Shown one piece after another: positions 33,487 to 41,735 of a stretch of 64,000 nt of DNA. Numbering within the stretch: the stretch's first letter is position 1; every line of letters begins with the position of its first letter. A model generated the notes under the pieces. The model saw only the letters and a program-made list of their open reading frames with translations, had not been told where the DNA came from and did not search any database. Origin of the DNA: Amycolatopsis sp. WAC 01376. GTDB taxonomy: Bacteria; Actinomycetota; Actinomycetes; Mycobacteriales; Pseudonocardiaceae. Both the position numbers and the translations under genes were made by a program. The stretch is taken from positions 62,001-126,000 of the forward strand of contig NZ_QHKL01000005.1 of assembly GCF_003947415.1 (NCBI RefSeq), written 5' to 3'.

Positions 33487-34449
33487 TCACCCCCGCAACG
33501 CCGGGAGCAGCGTGTCCTCGGCGAACCGGAGAAAGCCTTCCTGCTGGTCGCCGCCGATCTGGATCAGGGCGAGGTCGGTGAACCCGGCCGCCTCGAATTC
33601 ACCCGCCTGCTTCACGATCCGGTCGACGTCGGAGCCGCACGGGATGCCCGCGGCGACGTCCTCCGGTTTGACGAACTGGGTGGCCCCGGCGAACCCCGCG
33701 GGCCCCGGCAGCTCGGCGTTGACCTTCCAGCCACCGGCGAACCAGCGGAACTGTTCGTGCGCCCGCTGGATCGCGGCGTCGCGGTCTTCACCCCAGGACA
33801 CCGGCATCTGCGCGATCTTCCTGGTGGGCGGGCCGAGTTTGGTGGCGTCCCACTCCCGGCCAAGCGATCCGTCCGGTTCCACCGCGATCATCGCGTCGGC
33901 GATCGGCGCGAACCGCGTCACCGACTGCGACCCGGACACCGCGACGGCGATCGGGACACGCTGCTCCGGGAGGTCCCAGAGCTTCGCCGAGTCCACCCGG
34001 AAGTGGTCACCCGCGTAGTTGAAGTACCCGCCGTCGAACAGCCCGCCGATGATCTGGATCGCCTCGGCGAGCATCTCGTGGCGGACGTTCGCCGGCGGCC
34101 AGCCGCGGCCGACGACGTGCTCGTTGAGGTTCTCCCCCGCACCGAGCCCGAGCGTGAACCGGCCATCCGACAGCGCTTGCACGGTCGCCGCCTTCTGCGC
34201 CACCACGGCCGGGTGATAACGCATGGTCGGGCACGTCACGAAGGTCATCAGTTCGACCCGTTCGGTGCTCTGGGTGACCGCTCCCAGCACGCTCCACGCG
34301 TACGGCGAATGTCCCTGCGCGTCCAGCCAGGGCGAAAAGTGGTCGCTCATCACCTCGAAGTCGAAACCCGCCTTCTCGGCCCCGGCGGCGTAGCCCACCA
34401 GGTCCTTCGGTCCGGCCTGTTCGGTCATGAGTGTGTAGCCGATGCGCAT
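33487..34449 (-). CDS. F420-dependent LLM oxidoreductase (G6PDH-related subfamily)
   Basis: A 320-residue luciferase-like TIM-barrel protein. VMSDHFSPWLDAQGHSPYAWSVLGA, TCPTMRYHPAVVAQ and LGLGAGENLNEHVVG are the pattern of the F420-dependent glucose-6-phosphate dehydrogenase-related subfamily; it is related to the Fgd at 60133 but clearly distinct. It probably uses coenzyme F420 on an unknown substrate. A SigF-type promoter precedes it and AAGGAGG lies close to ATG 34449. Confidence 0.85.
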   Translation of the reverse strand: MRIGYTLMTEQAGPKDLVGYAAGAEKAGFDFEVMSDHFSPWLDAQGHSPYAWSVLGAVTQSTERVELMTFVTCPTMRYHPAVVAQKAATVQALSDGRFTLGLGAGENLNEHVVGRGWPPANVRHEMLAEAIQIIGGLFDGGYFNYAGDHFRVDSAKLWDLPEQRVPIAVAVSGSQSVTRFAPIADAMIAVEPDGSLGREWDATKLGPPTRKIAQMPVSWGEDRDAAIQRAHEQFRWFAGGWKVNAELPGPAGFAGATQFVKPEDVAAGIPCGSDVDRIVKQAGEFEAAGFTDLALIQIGGDQQEGFLRFAEDTLLPALRG

Positions 34450-34477
34450 CGAAGCCTCCTTCGCGTCCGACCTCCGC

Positions 34478-34502
34478 GTACCCGCCCGTTCCCGAGGTCA
34501 AC
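34478..34502 (-). promoter_or_regulatory. SigF-type promoter of the LLM gene
   Basis: On the minus strand: GTTG, 15 bases, GGGTAC. It lies back to back with the chaB-rsbW-sigF promoter on the other strand. Confidence 0.55.
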
Positions 34503-34507
34503 CGGAC

Positions 34508-34533
34508 GTTTATCCGGTGAATCGAACGGGGTA
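34508..34533 (+). promoter_or_regulatory. SigF-type promoter of the chaB-rsbW-sigF operon
   Basis: GTTT, 16 bases, GGGTAC, about 28 bases before ATG 34561. Its position upstream of the sigma factor's own operon implies positive autoregulation, as known for mycobacterial SigF. Confidence 0.7.
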
Positions 34534-34560
34534 CCTGACCCGGGGAAGAGAGGAGGCGCG

Positions 34561-34893
34561 ATGCCGCAGCAGGCTTGGAGCGACAAACGAGAACGTCAGT
34601 ACGAACACATCAAGGATTCGGCCGAGGATCGAGGGGCGAGCACCGACCGGGCCGAGGAGATCGCCGCGCGCACGGTCAACAAGAACCGCGCGCAGGCGGG
34701 CGAGTCACGCGAGGCGAGCCGGACGTCCCTCCAGGACATGTCACCTCAGCGGCGGGGCGGCATACGGTCCGGGAACCGCTTGGGCCCGAACAGCCCGACC
34801 AAGGACCAGCTCTACAACGAAGCGAAGCAACGCAACGTCGAGGGCAGGTCGAAGATGTCCAAAAAGGAGCTTCAGCGCGCCCTGGGCCGTTGA
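34561..34893 (+). CDS. ChaB-like protein with Rho N-terminal-like tail
   Basis: A 110-residue basic protein. The N-terminus WSDKRERQYEHIKDSAEDRG and RAEEIAARTVNKNRA is the ChaB-like pattern, often mislabelled plasmid stabilization protein. The C-terminal TKDQLYNEAKQRNVEGRSKMSKKELQRALG resembles the Rho N-terminal (SAP-like) domain. In Mycobacterium smegmatis a chaB gene precedes rsbW (usfX) and sigF in one operon, the same order as here. GAGGAGG precedes ATG 34561. Its role in sigma control is not established. Confidence 0.8.
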   Translation: MPQQAWSDKRERQYEHIKDSAEDRGASTDRAEEIAARTVNKNRAQAGESREASRTSLQDMSPQRRGGIRSGNRLGPNSPTKDQLYNEAKQRNVEGRSKMSKKELQRALGR

Positions 34894-34945
34894 TCACGCG
34901 TCTCGCGGCGGGTCCCCGCCGCGATCACCTTACGGCCACGGACGG

Positions 34946-35410
34946 ATGGGTTTCGTAATGGATGCACACGGACGGGGCGGCCTGACTCCCCAAACCCGGC
35001 CACAGTCGGACGGACTGTCCGACCGGGTCGAACTCCGCCTTCCTGCCGAGGCGGAGCAGATTCCCCTCGTCCGCACGCTCACCCACGGTGTGGTGTCCCG
35101 TGCGGACTTCGGCTTGGACGCCATTTCAGACGCGAAGATGGCCGTCGACGAAGCCTGTTCCCAACTTGTCCAGCCCGCTGCACTGGGAGCCGTTCTTTGT
35201 TGTGTGTTTCACGAGGTACCGGAAGGAATCGCCGTCTCGATCTCGACACGGACGGCGAAGCCCTTCTTGCCGAGCGAGACGACGTTCGGCTGGCACGTCC
35301 TGACGACCTTGGCCGGCTCGGTGGCCGCACGATGCGAGCCGATTCCCGGCGGAGTGGGGGGTACGACGACGATCGACCTCGTCCTGGCCCCGGGAACGAG
35401 CGACGGGTGA
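34946..35410 (+). CDS. rsbW: RsbW/UsfX-type anti-sigma factor
   Basis: A 154-residue HATPase-type anti-sigma factor (150 if the ATG at 34958 is used; neither has a Shine-Dalgarno). AKMAVDEACSQLV near residue 60 is the N-box region and TTFGWHVLTTLAGSV the later ATP-lid region, both close to mycobacterial UsfX. The N-box Asn of classic RsbW kinases is Gln here. Its stop overlaps the sigF start (GTGA), so the two proteins are made together and should bind each other. No anti-anti-sigma gene lies in the window. Confidence 0.85.
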   Translation: MGFVMDAHGRGGLTPQTRPQSDGLSDRVELRLPAEAEQIPLVRTLTHGVVSRADFGLDAISDAKMAVDEACSQLVQPAALGAVLCCVFHEVPEGIAVSISTRTAKPFLPSETTFGWHVLTTLAGSVAARCEPIPGGVGGTTTIDLVLAPGTSDG

Positions 35411-36195
35411 GCGGCGAGCGCAAGACCCTCACGCGTCAGGCGGACGACTACGCCCATTGCGAAGCCCTCTTCGACGAGATGTCCTCGTTGCCGGAGGACT
35501 CCGGACGCCGCCAGGATCTGCGTGCCCGCCTCGTCACCGAACTGCTGCCGCTCGCCGAGCACATCGCCACCCGGTTCTCCGGCCGGGGCGAGCCTCGCGA
35601 AGATCTGGTGCAGGTGGCGCGGATCGGCCTGATCAACGCGGTCGACCGTTTCGATCCCGGCCGCGGGCACGATTTCCTCTCCTTCGCCGTCCCGACCATC
35701 ATGGGCGAGGTCCGGCGGCATTTCCGGGACACCGGCTGGTCGGTCCGGGTGCCGAGGCGGCTCAAGGAACTCCACGTCTCCCTCAGCCAGGGCACGGCCG
35801 CGCTGTCGCAGCGGCTCGGCCGCGCGCCGACCCCGACCGAACTCGCCGAATACCTCGGGCTCGAAGTCAACGAAGTGCGCGAAGGCCTGCTCGCAGGCCA
35901 GGCGTACCAGACGTTGTCGGTCGACAAGCCGGTCCACGACAACGCCACCGAGGCCCTTTCGCTCGCCGACACGATCGGCGAAGAGGACCACGAGATGGCT
36001 CTGGTGGAGACCCACGAGGCGCTGCAACCGCTGCTGCGGGAGCTCCCGAAACGGGAACGCGCGATCCTCGTGATGCGCTTCTTCGGCGGCTACACGCAGA
36101 CGCAGATCGCGGAACGGATCGGCATCTCGCAGATGCACGTGTCGCGCCTTCTCGCGCAGACGCTGGACCAGCTGCGGGGCAAGCTCTCGGAGTAG
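35407..36195 (+). CDS. sigF: SigF/SigB/SigG-family RNA polymerase sigma factor
   Basis: A 262-residue sigma factor without region 1. Region 2 includes EDLVQVARIGLINAVDRFDP and FLSFAVPTIMGEVRRHFRDT (about 65-105), region 3 follows, and region 4 has LPKRERAILVMRFFGGYTQTQIAERIGISQMHVSRLL (about 205-245). This is the stress-response SigF/SigB class, which recognises GTTT-N15-17-GGGTA promoters. Many such sites lie in this window. GTG 35407 overlaps the anti-sigma stop. It is the likely master regulator of the region (inference). Confidence 0.92.
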   Translation: MSGERKTLTRQADDYAHCEALFDEMSSLPEDSGRRQDLRARLVTELLPLAEHIATRFSGRGEPREDLVQVARIGLINAVDRFDPGRGHDFLSFAVPTIMGEVRRHFRDTGWSVRVPRRLKELHVSLSQGTAALSQRLGRAPTPTELAEYLGLEVNEVREGLLAGQAYQTLSVDKPVHDNATEALSLADTIGEEDHEMALVETHEALQPLLRELPKRERAILVMRFFGGYTQTQIAERIGISQMHVSRLLAQTLDQLRGKLSE

Positions 36196-36224
36196 CCGGA
36201 CCGGGCATCGGCGATGCTGTGTGC

Positions 36225-37064
36225 GTGAAGTACGTGTCCCGAGTGCCGCGACCGCCGCTGGACGGGCTGATCGACGACCTCTACTACCTGGAGGGTTCGC
36301 CGCCGTATGCCCGGCTGACGCTGCCGCCGTCGCCGTCGGCGTTGCTCATCGTCAACCTCGGGGCGCCGTTCCGCATCCGTGCCGTCACCGACATCGAGAC
36401 GACCGAGTACGCCGACGGCTGCGTGGTCACCACTCCCACGCGCGCGTGGGAGTTCGGCTACCCACCCCGGACCCGGTCCGTCGGCGTGCACTTCAAGCCG
36501 TGGGGGCCGGCGCCGTTCCTGCCGATGCCCGCGGCCGAGCTGTGTGACCGGCCGGCGACGGTGGAGCAGGTCTGGGGCAGGCCCGCCGTCACCGAGCTGC
36601 GAGATCGGCTGGCCGGCGCGGACGGACCGCACGAGATGCTGACGCTGCTCGAAGAGGAGCTGATGCGGCGGCTGTGCGAAACCGACGGCCTGGGGCTGGT
36701 CCGCCATACGAGCAGCGTCATCGCGGCGGCGGGCGGGGCGGTGGCGATCGGCGACCTGAGCGAGGCGGCCGGTGTCAGCAGTACTCATCTGGCACGGCGG
36801 TTCAAGGAGCTCATCGGCGTCACGCCGAAGCGGCTGGCCCGCACGTACCGCTTCACCGCCACCGTGTTCGCGATCGACCCCGCCGGACCGGTCGACTGGG
36901 GCGACCTCGCCGGTGGCGCGGGCTACTTCGACCAGGCCCACTTCGGCCACGAGTTCCGGGAGTTCACCGGGCTCACCCCGACCCGGTACCTCGAAGTCCG
37001 GCGGCGGTTCCTGCGCGAACACCCCGGCCACACGCTGGACGGCTGGCCGCTGCCCGCCGATTGA
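36225..37064 (+). CDS. AraC-family transcriptional regulator
   Basis: A 279-residue protein: an N-terminal sensor domain and a C-terminal double HTH (AIGDLSEAAGVSSTHLARRFKELIGVTPKRLAR, then a second helix pair in GGAGYFDQAHFGHEFREFTGLTPTRYL). The start GTG at 36225 lies 29 bases after sigF, so read-through from the sigF operon is possible. Ligand unknown. The adjacent DHFR-like gene may be a target. Confidence 0.88.
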   Translation: MKYVSRVPRPPLDGLIDDLYYLEGSPPYARLTLPPSPSALLIVNLGAPFRIRAVTDIETTEYADGCVVTTPTRAWEFGYPPRTRSVGVHFKPWGPAPFLPMPAAELCDRPATVEQVWGRPAVTELRDRLAGADGPHEMLTLLEEELMRRLCETDGLGLVRHTSSVIAAAGGAVAIGDLSEAAGVSSTHLARRFKELIGVTPKRLARTYRFTATVFAIDPAGPVDWGDLAGGAGYFDQAHFGHEFREFTGLTPTRYLEVRRRFLREHPGHTLDGWPLPAD

Positions 37065-37128
37065 TTTCTTACAAGAGCGACAGCTCACGACACGCTAATT
37101 TGAGGCTCCCCAAGCAGAGGAGCGCCCC

Positions 37129-37710
37129 GTGGGCAAGGTGGTCATGTACGGCTCGGTGTCGGTGGACGGCTTCGTCGCGGACGAGAACGACCAGCCGGGG
37201 CCGCTGTTCGACTGGTTGTCCGGCGGTGACGTCCCGTTGGACGAGAGCGGCGCGCTGAAGGTGTCGCAGGCCTCCTACGACCACACCCGCCCGTACTGGG
37301 ACCAGATCGGGGTGACGATCGCCGGCCGCCACGTCTTCGACCTGACGGACGGCTGGGACGGGAAGCCACCGAGCGGGATCGATCACGTGGTCGTCGTGAC
37401 GCACCGGCCGTCGCCCGAGGGCTGGGACCCGGAGGCGCCGTTTCACTTCGTCGACGGCGTCGAGGCGGCCGTGGCCAAAGCGCGGGAACTCGCGGGTGAC
37501 CGCTTGGTCGAGGTCGCCGCCGGCGACGTCGGTGGCCAGGCACTTGCCGCGGGCCTGGTCGACGAGGTGCGCATGGACGTCGTACCCGTGGTGTTCGGGT
37601 CCGGAAAGCGCTACTTCGGGTCGGTCGACGCCCAGCATCTGCTGGAGGATCCCGACGTGGTGATCCAGGGCGGCCGGGTGCTTCACTTGCGCTATCGGGT
37701 GCGCCGGTGA
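37129..37710 (+). CDS. RibD C-terminal/dihydrofolate reductase-like protein
   Basis: A 193-residue protein of the DHFR-like fold: VVMYGSVSVDGFVADENDQPGPLFDWLS at the start and VVPVVFGSGKRYFGS with a short tail at the end. Members reduce deaminopyrimidines or act as unknown NADPH reductases. It follows the AraC gene on the same strand with a 64-base gap carrying an AT-richer promoter-like stretch (ACACGCTAATTTGAGG). Confidence 0.85.
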   Translation: MGKVVMYGSVSVDGFVADENDQPGPLFDWLSGGDVPLDESGALKVSQASYDHTRPYWDQIGVTIAGRHVFDLTDGWDGKPPSGIDHVVVVTHRPSPEGWDPEAPFHFVDGVEAAVAKARELAGDRLVEVAAGDVGGQALAAGLVDEVRMDVVPVVFGSGKRYFGSVDAQHLLEDPDVVIQGGRVLHLRYRVRR

Positions 37711-37757
37711 AGGGGGTCGTGAGTGGCGATTCGGGTTAGGGCCAAGGCGGTCGTGGG

Positions 37758-37816
37758 TATGTCGTGAAGGGCCCCTTTGAGACGTTGAAGGTCTCAAAGG
37801 GGCCCTTCACGACATA
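37758..37816. terminator. Perfect 26-bp hairpin with seven-base loop
   Basis: Arms 37758-37783 and 37791-37816 are exact complements around the loop GTTGAAG, core GAAGGGCCCCTTTGAGAC. It lies between the convergent DHFR-like gene and the DUF3140 gene. Confidence 0.65.
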
Positions 37817-37867
37817 GGAGCGCGACGCCGGACCGCCGGAAGCACTGTACGAGCCGCCCGCTGGGTG

Positions 37868-37913
37868 GTCGTGAGTGTTTCGGGTCGTTAGAACGACACA
37901 TAACACTCACGAC
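37868..37913. repeat. Second hairpin with an inner stem
   Basis: GTCGTGAGTGTT at 37868-37879 pairs with 37902-37913, and the inner GTCGTT/AACGAC stem (37884-37897) has a two-base loop. It follows the previous hairpin in the same convergent gap and may act with it as a terminator. Confidence 0.5.
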
Positions 37914-37933
37914 CCCTGTCGCGTACTCAACCC

Positions 37934-38263
37934 TCAAGCCGGCTTGAGCGGATCGTGCCCGATCGACATCAGCTTGTGCCGCCAGTGCGCCTCGCCCGCG
38001 ACCGGTTCCAGATCGTCGCGTCGCTCGTCCGTGACCCGCTGGACGACCGAGCGCATCACCCGTTCGTCGTCGGCGGTGAGGTCGGTCCTGCGCTTGCCGA
38101 GGATGCCGAGCACATGCCGTCCGGTCGGGGTGCCCGCCTGGTCCGGCAGTGCTTCGTCCTCGGGGTCGGCCGACCGCGTGCGCAACCAGTCGGCCAGTTC
38201 CCGCGAAGTCATGTTGACCACGCGGTGGAATTCTTCCCACAGTTCGTCTTCGATCTCGTGCAC
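37934..38263 (-). CDS. DUF3140 family protein
   Basis: A 109-residue acidic protein. DELWEEFHRVVNMTSRELADWLRT and GRHVLGILGKRRTDLTADDERVMRSVVQRV are the DUF3140 pattern, often found in stress-regulated actinobacterial operons. The GTG at 38263 has AGGAGG seven bases before it and is preferred to an upstream ATG. It lies 32 bases after the membrane gene, so both probably share one SigF-type promoter. Function unknown. Confidence 0.82.
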   Translation of the reverse strand: MHEIEDELWEEFHRVVNMTSRELADWLRTRSADPEDEALPDQAGTPTGRHVLGILGKRRTDLTADDERVMRSVVQRVTDERRDDLEPVAGEAHWRHKLMSIGHDPLKPA

Positions 38264-38295
38264 GGCGAAACCTCCTGCCAGCACTCGACTTTCTA

Positions 38296-38754
38296 CTACG
38301 TCGTGTACGGCGCCCGCTGTTCGATGGACGGGCTCGCGGCCGGGTAACGGCCGTCCTGGCCGGGCACCGGCGTCACCGTCGTGCCCTGTTGCTCGGGCTC
38401 GACGCGCTTCGGCCGGTTGATGACCGCTTCGGCCTCCTGCTCACCACGGATCCGCGAAAGCACGCTGAGCGTGATCGCGTGCGCGACGGCCAGGACCAGC
38501 AGCAGAACGCCCAGCCTGCCCACCACACCCGGAAGGTCGCTGCCCCCGATGTCGACGGTCGACAGCAGCGCCAGAACACCCAAGGTCGCGAGATGGAACA
38601 ACACCGTGACGAGCCACGTCATGGACGCGCCCGCGGCCGGGTCGCCGTGGGAACCTCGCAGGTAGCGCTTACCGCTCTGGTAGATGATCAGACCGTCGAG
38701 CATGACCAGAGCCACCCCGATGACGAGGAAGGCCACGTATGCGTTGGTAGTCAT
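38296..38754 (-). CDS. Hypothetical membrane protein
   Basis: A 152-residue protein with about three hydrophobic helices (residues 5-26, 43-65 and 78-100) and a hydrophilic C-terminal tail. I do not recognise a family. A perfect SigF-type promoter precedes it and a DUF3140 gene follows, suggesting a role in envelope stress. ATG 38754 is supported by AAGGGAG upstream. Confidence 0.7.
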   Translation of the reverse strand: MTTNAYVAFLVIGVALVMLDGLIIYQSGKRYLRGSHGDPAAGASMTWLVTVLFHLATLGVLALLSTVDIGGSDLPGVVGRLGVLLLVLAVAHAITLSVLSRIRGEQEAEAVINRPKRVEPEQQGTTVTPVPGQDGRYPAASPSIEQRAPYTT

Positions 38755-38791
38755 GCCGGAACGCTCCCTTCGTAATGGACTCGCCCATGAG

Positions 38792-38817
38792 ATACCCGGG
38801 ACCTCCCCCGCGAAAAC
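38792..38817 (-). promoter_or_regulatory. SigF-type promoter of the membrane/DUF3140 genes
   Basis: On the minus strand: GTTT, 16 bases, GGGTAT, an exact consensus match, 37 bases before ATG 38754. Confidence 0.7.
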
Positions 38818-38848
38818 GCCGTCTTCCAGGGGAGGTCCCGGGTCGTCG

Positions 38849-39310
38849 TCAGCTGCCGGGGCGGTCCACGTCGCCGCGCCACGCGCCGGACTCGCGGCCG
38901 CGGCTCTCGATGAACTCCTTGAACCGCTTCATGTCGCCCTTGACCCGGCGGTCGAGCACGCCGAGTTTGTCGGCGACGTTCTCGGCGAAGCCCTCCGGGT
39001 CGATCTCCATCTGAGCCGTGACACGGGTCTTGTTGTCGTCAAGGCGATGGAAGGTGATGACGCCCGCGTGGTCGGGACCGGAGTCCGACGTCCACGCGAC
39101 GCGCTCGTCGGGATGTTGTTCGGTGATGGTCGCGTCGAATTCCCGGCTCACCCCACCGAACTTGGTCACCCAGTGGGTATGCGTGGCGTCGATCTGGCGG
39201 ATCTCCTCGACACCTTCCATGAACTGGGGGAAGCTCTCGAACTGGGTCCACTGGTTGTACGCGGTCTTCACCGGGACTTGGACGTCCACCATTTCGGTGA
39301 TCGTGCTCAT
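38849..39310 (-). CDS. SRPBCC (polyketide cyclase/dehydrase-like) protein
   Basis: A 153-residue START-like protein: DVQVPVKTAYNQWTQFESFPQFMEGVEEI and DHAGVITFHRLDDNKTRVTAQMEID are typical of ubiquitous stress-associated SRPBCC proteins. ATG 39310 lies four bases after AGGAGG. It probably binds a hydrophobic ligand; its role is unknown. It is divergent from the holin-X operon, and both sides have SigF-type promoters. Confidence 0.85.
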   Translation of the reverse strand: MSTITEMVDVQVPVKTAYNQWTQFESFPQFMEGVEEIRQIDATHTHWVTKFGGVSREFDATITEQHPDERVAWTSDSGPDHAGVITFHRLDDNKTRVTAQMEIDPEGFAENVADKLGVLDRRVKGDMKRFKEFIESRGRESGAWRGDVDRPGS

Positions 39311-39354
39311 GCATCCTCCTGTCGGTTCGGTCTTTTCGAGCCGGCACTCCCCGG

Positions 39355-39380
39355 CTACCCGGCGCTCAGCGGGGCGAAAC
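39355..39380 (-). promoter_or_regulatory. SigF-type promoter of the SRPBCC gene
   Basis: On the minus strand: GTTT, 16 bases, GGGTAG, 44 bases before ATG 39310. Confidence 0.7.
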
Positions 39381-39387
39381 ACGCCGT

Positions 39388-39413
39388 GATTGACCGACCG
39401 GTAGCCCGGGTAC
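39388..39413 (+). promoter_or_regulatory. SigF-type promoter of the holin-X operon
   Basis: GATT, 16 bases, GGGTAC, 32 bases before ATG 39446 and only seven bases from the -35 of the divergent SRPBCC promoter. Confidence 0.6.
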
Positions 39414-39445
39414 CCGGCTGGCAGAACGCTCCGAGGAGGTGCTCC

Positions 39446-39859
39446 ATGATCGAAGAAACCCACCGGAAGCCGTCCGGGGAGAAGTCGGTCGGCGAACTGG
39501 TTTCCGACCTGAGCGACGAGGTCAAGCACCTGGTCCGCGACGAAATGCGACTCGCCGTTTTCGAGTTGCAGAAGAAAGGGAAGAAAATGGGGACAGGCGC
39601 CGGATTGTTCGGTGCCGCCGGCATTTTCGCGCTCTTCGGCCTCGCGACCCTGATCGCCGCTGCCGTGCTCGCGCTCGCCCTGGTCATGCCCGCGTGGCTG
39701 GCGGCCGTGGTGACCGGTGCGGCGCTGCTGCTGATCGGCGGCATTTCCGCCCTCATCGGCAAGAAGGAGGTCACGAGCGGGACCCCGCCGGTGCCGGAAG
39801 AGGCCATCGCGGGTGTCCGCGAGGACGTCGACACCGTCAAGCAAGGAGTGCGCTCATGA
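39446..39859 (+). CDS. Holin-X/phage holin superfamily III-like membrane protein
   Basis: A 137-residue protein: an amphipathic N-terminus (GELVSDLSDEVKHLVRDEMRLAVFELQKKGKK) and two membrane helices (about 50-78 and 81-101). This is the actinobacterial Holin-X pattern; it is chromosomal and stress-linked rather than a sign of phage. It is co-translated with DUF3618 and DUF4235 (ATGA and GTGA overlaps). Confidence 0.82.
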   Translation: MIEETHRKPSGEKSVGELVSDLSDEVKHLVRDEMRLAVFELQKKGKKMGTGAGLFGAAGIFALFGLATLIAAAVLALALVMPAWLAAVVTGAALLLIGGISALIGKKEVTSGTPPVPEEAIAGVREDVDTVKQGVRS

Positions 39860-40161
39860 ACGATTTCCCCAAGAACGCGGAAGAAGCCCGCGCGGATCGC
39901 GACGTGACCCGCGAGGAGCTCACCGAGACGCTCGACGCGCTCGGCCGGAAACTGGACGTCAAATCGAGGGTGAACGACAACCTCGACACCAAGGTCGACG
40001 AGGCGAGCGCCGCCATCTCCGACAAGGTCTCCGAGCCCGCGGCGGAGAAGTTCCGTCAGGGCACCGAAGTCGTCCGCGCGAATCCCCTGCCGATCTTCGC
40101 GGGCGTTCTCGCACTGCTCGTGACGATCCGGCTGATCATGCGAAAGAGGTCTTCGTCGTGA
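39856..40161 (+). CDS. DUF3618 family protein
   Basis: A 101-residue protein. DVTREELTETLDALGRKLDVKSRVND is the DUF3618 signature, followed by a single C-terminal membrane helix (LPIFAGVLALLVTIRLIM). The overlap with both neighbours suggests a membrane complex with the holin-like and DUF4235 proteins. Confidence 0.85.
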   Translation: MNDFPKNAEEARADRDVTREELTETLDALGRKLDVKSRVNDNLDTKVDEASAAISDKVSEPAAEKFRQGTEVVRANPLPIFAGVLALLVTIRLIMRKRSSS

Positions 40162-40424
40162 ACAAGGTTCTCTACAAGCCGTTGAGCATGGTCGTCAGCG
40201 CCGCGGGCGGGATACTCGCCGGGATCGCGTTCAGGCAGATCTGGAAACGCGTGAGCGGCGAGGAAGAAGCGCCGGACGCCACGGACCGCGACTTCACCTG
40301 GACACAGGTGATCGTCGCGGCCGCCGCGCAGGGCGCGATCTTCGGCGCGGTCAAGGCCGCCACCGAACGGGCGGGCGCGGTCGGCTACCGCAAGGCGACC
40401 GGCGACTGGCCCACGGAGGACTGA
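40158..40424 (+). CDS. DUF4235 family membrane protein
   Basis: An 88-residue protein starting with GTG 40158 inside the DUF3618 stop. KPLSMVVSAAGGILAGIAFRQIWKRVSGEEEAPDATDRDFTWTQVIVAAAAQGAIFGAVKA is the DUF4235 pattern with two short membrane helices. It is third in the holin-X operon and two bases from the NDH-2 gene. Confidence 0.85.
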   Translation: MNKVLYKPLSMVVSAAGGILAGIAFRQIWKRVSGEEEAPDATDRDFTWTQVIVAAAAQGAIFGAVKAATERAGAVGYRKATGDWPTED

Positions 40425-40426
40425 CG

Positions 40427-41722
40427 ATGCGCGTGGTGGTCATCGGAGGCGGGTTCGCCGGCTACAACGCGGCCAAAACCCTCCTCAAGTCGGTCGGCGA
40501 CGACACGGAGATCGTCGTGCTGAACCCGACCGACTATTTCCTCTATCTCCCCCTCCTGCCCGAAGTCGCCGCCGGAATCCTTGAGCCACGACGGATTTCG
40601 GTGTCCATCCCCGGCACGTTGCGCGGTGTGCGGCTGGTGCTCGGCACCGCCAAATCCGTCGACTTCGACGGCCGCAGCGTGAGTTACGTCGACCCCGAGG
40701 ACCGCGAACACTCCCTCGGCTACGACCGTCTCGTGCTCGCCGCGGGCAGCGTCAACAAGCTGCTGCCGATCCCCGGCGTGCCCGAGTACGCCCACGGCTT
40801 CCGTGGTCTGCCCGAGGCTCTCTATCTGCGGGACCACATCACCCGCCAGATAGAACTCGCCGCTTCCGCGAAAGATCCGGCAGAACGCGACGCGCGCTGC
40901 ACGTTCGTCGTGGTCGGCGCCGGCTACACCGGCACGGAGGTCGCCGCGCAGGGGCCGGCGTTCACCGCCGCGCTCGCCGCCAGGCACCCCGAACTGAAGG
41001 ATCAGAAGATCCGCTGGCTGCTGCTGGACCTCGCCGAACGTGTCCTGCCGGAACTCGACCGGCGCCTCGGCGACACCGCCGACCAGGTGCTGCGGGAACG
41101 CGACGTCGAGGTGCTGATGAAGACCTCGATCGACAATGCCGGCGAAAACGGGGTCACGCTGACCTCCGGTGAATCCGTGCCGACGCACACCCTCGTATGG
41201 TGCGTCGGGGTCCGGCCGGATCCGCTGATCGAGGATCTGGGGTTGAAGACGGCCAAGGGCAGGCTCGTCGTGACAGCGCAGCTGAACGTCCCCGGACGAC
41301 GTGACGTCTACGCGTGCGGAGACGCGGCCGCCGTCCCCGACCTGACCAGGCCCGGGGAATACACGCCGATGACGGCACAACACGCCGAACGGCAGGGCAA
41401 ACTCGCCGGGCGGAACGTGGCCGCGTCGCTCGGGCACGGTTCGCACGGCACCTACCGGCACCACGATCTCGGTTTCGTCGTCGACCTCGGCGCCCGCCAG
41501 GCCGCGGCGAATCCCTTGCACATCCCGCTTTCCGGATTCGCCGCCAAGGCGGTCACCCGCGGCTACCATCTGCTGGCCATGCCGGGCAACCGGCTGCGCA
41601 CCGCCACCGACTGGGCGCTCGACGCGGTGACGAAGCGGCAGACAGTCCAATTAGGACTCGTACGATCGGGTTCGGTGCCGCTGGACACCGATTCCCCCGA
41701 ACTCCCCCGCACGAACTGCTAG
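40427..41722 (+). CDS. Type II NADH dehydrogenase-like flavoprotein (NDH-2 family)
   Basis: A 431-residue two-dinucleotide-binding flavoprotein: the FAD motif VVVIGGGFAGYNAAKTL (residues 3-19), the NADH motif VVVGAGYTGTEVAAQ near 160, and the C-terminal VYACGDAAAVPDL with MTAQHAERQGKLAGRNV. It transfers electrons from NADH to quinone without proton pumping. It follows the DUF4235 gene by two bases, so it belongs to the same SigF-controlled operon. Confidence 0.87.
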   Translation: MRVVVIGGGFAGYNAAKTLLKSVGDDTEIVVLNPTDYFLYLPLLPEVAAGILEPRRISVSIPGTLRGVRLVLGTAKSVDFDGRSVSYVDPEDREHSLGYDRLVLAAGSVNKLLPIPGVPEYAHGFRGLPEALYLRDHITRQIELAASAKDPAERDARCTFVVVGAGYTGTEVAAQGPAFTAALAARHPELKDQKIRWLLLDLAERVLPELDRRLGDTADQVLRERDVEVLMKTSIDNAGENGVTLTSGESVPTHTLVWCVGVRPDPLIEDLGLKTAKGRLVVTAQLNVPGRRDVYACGDAAAVPDLTRPGEYTPMTAQHAERQGKLAGRNVAASLGHGSHGTYRHHDLGFVVDLGARQAAANPLHIPLSGFAAKAVTRGYHLLAMPGNRLRTATDWALDAVTKRQTVQLGLVRSGSVPLDTDSPELPRTNC

Positions 41723-41735
41723 AGGAGAGACGACC

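Noticed and set aside
34948..34953. A second SigF -10 (GGGTTT) directly before rsbW
   Set aside because: It lacks the conserved A and has no -35 at the right distance; transcription from the chaB promoter explains the operon.
39446..39859. Prophage suspected from the holin-like gene
   Set aside because: No other phage genes, integrase or attachment repeats are present, and the gene sits in a stress operon with DUF3618 and DUF4235.
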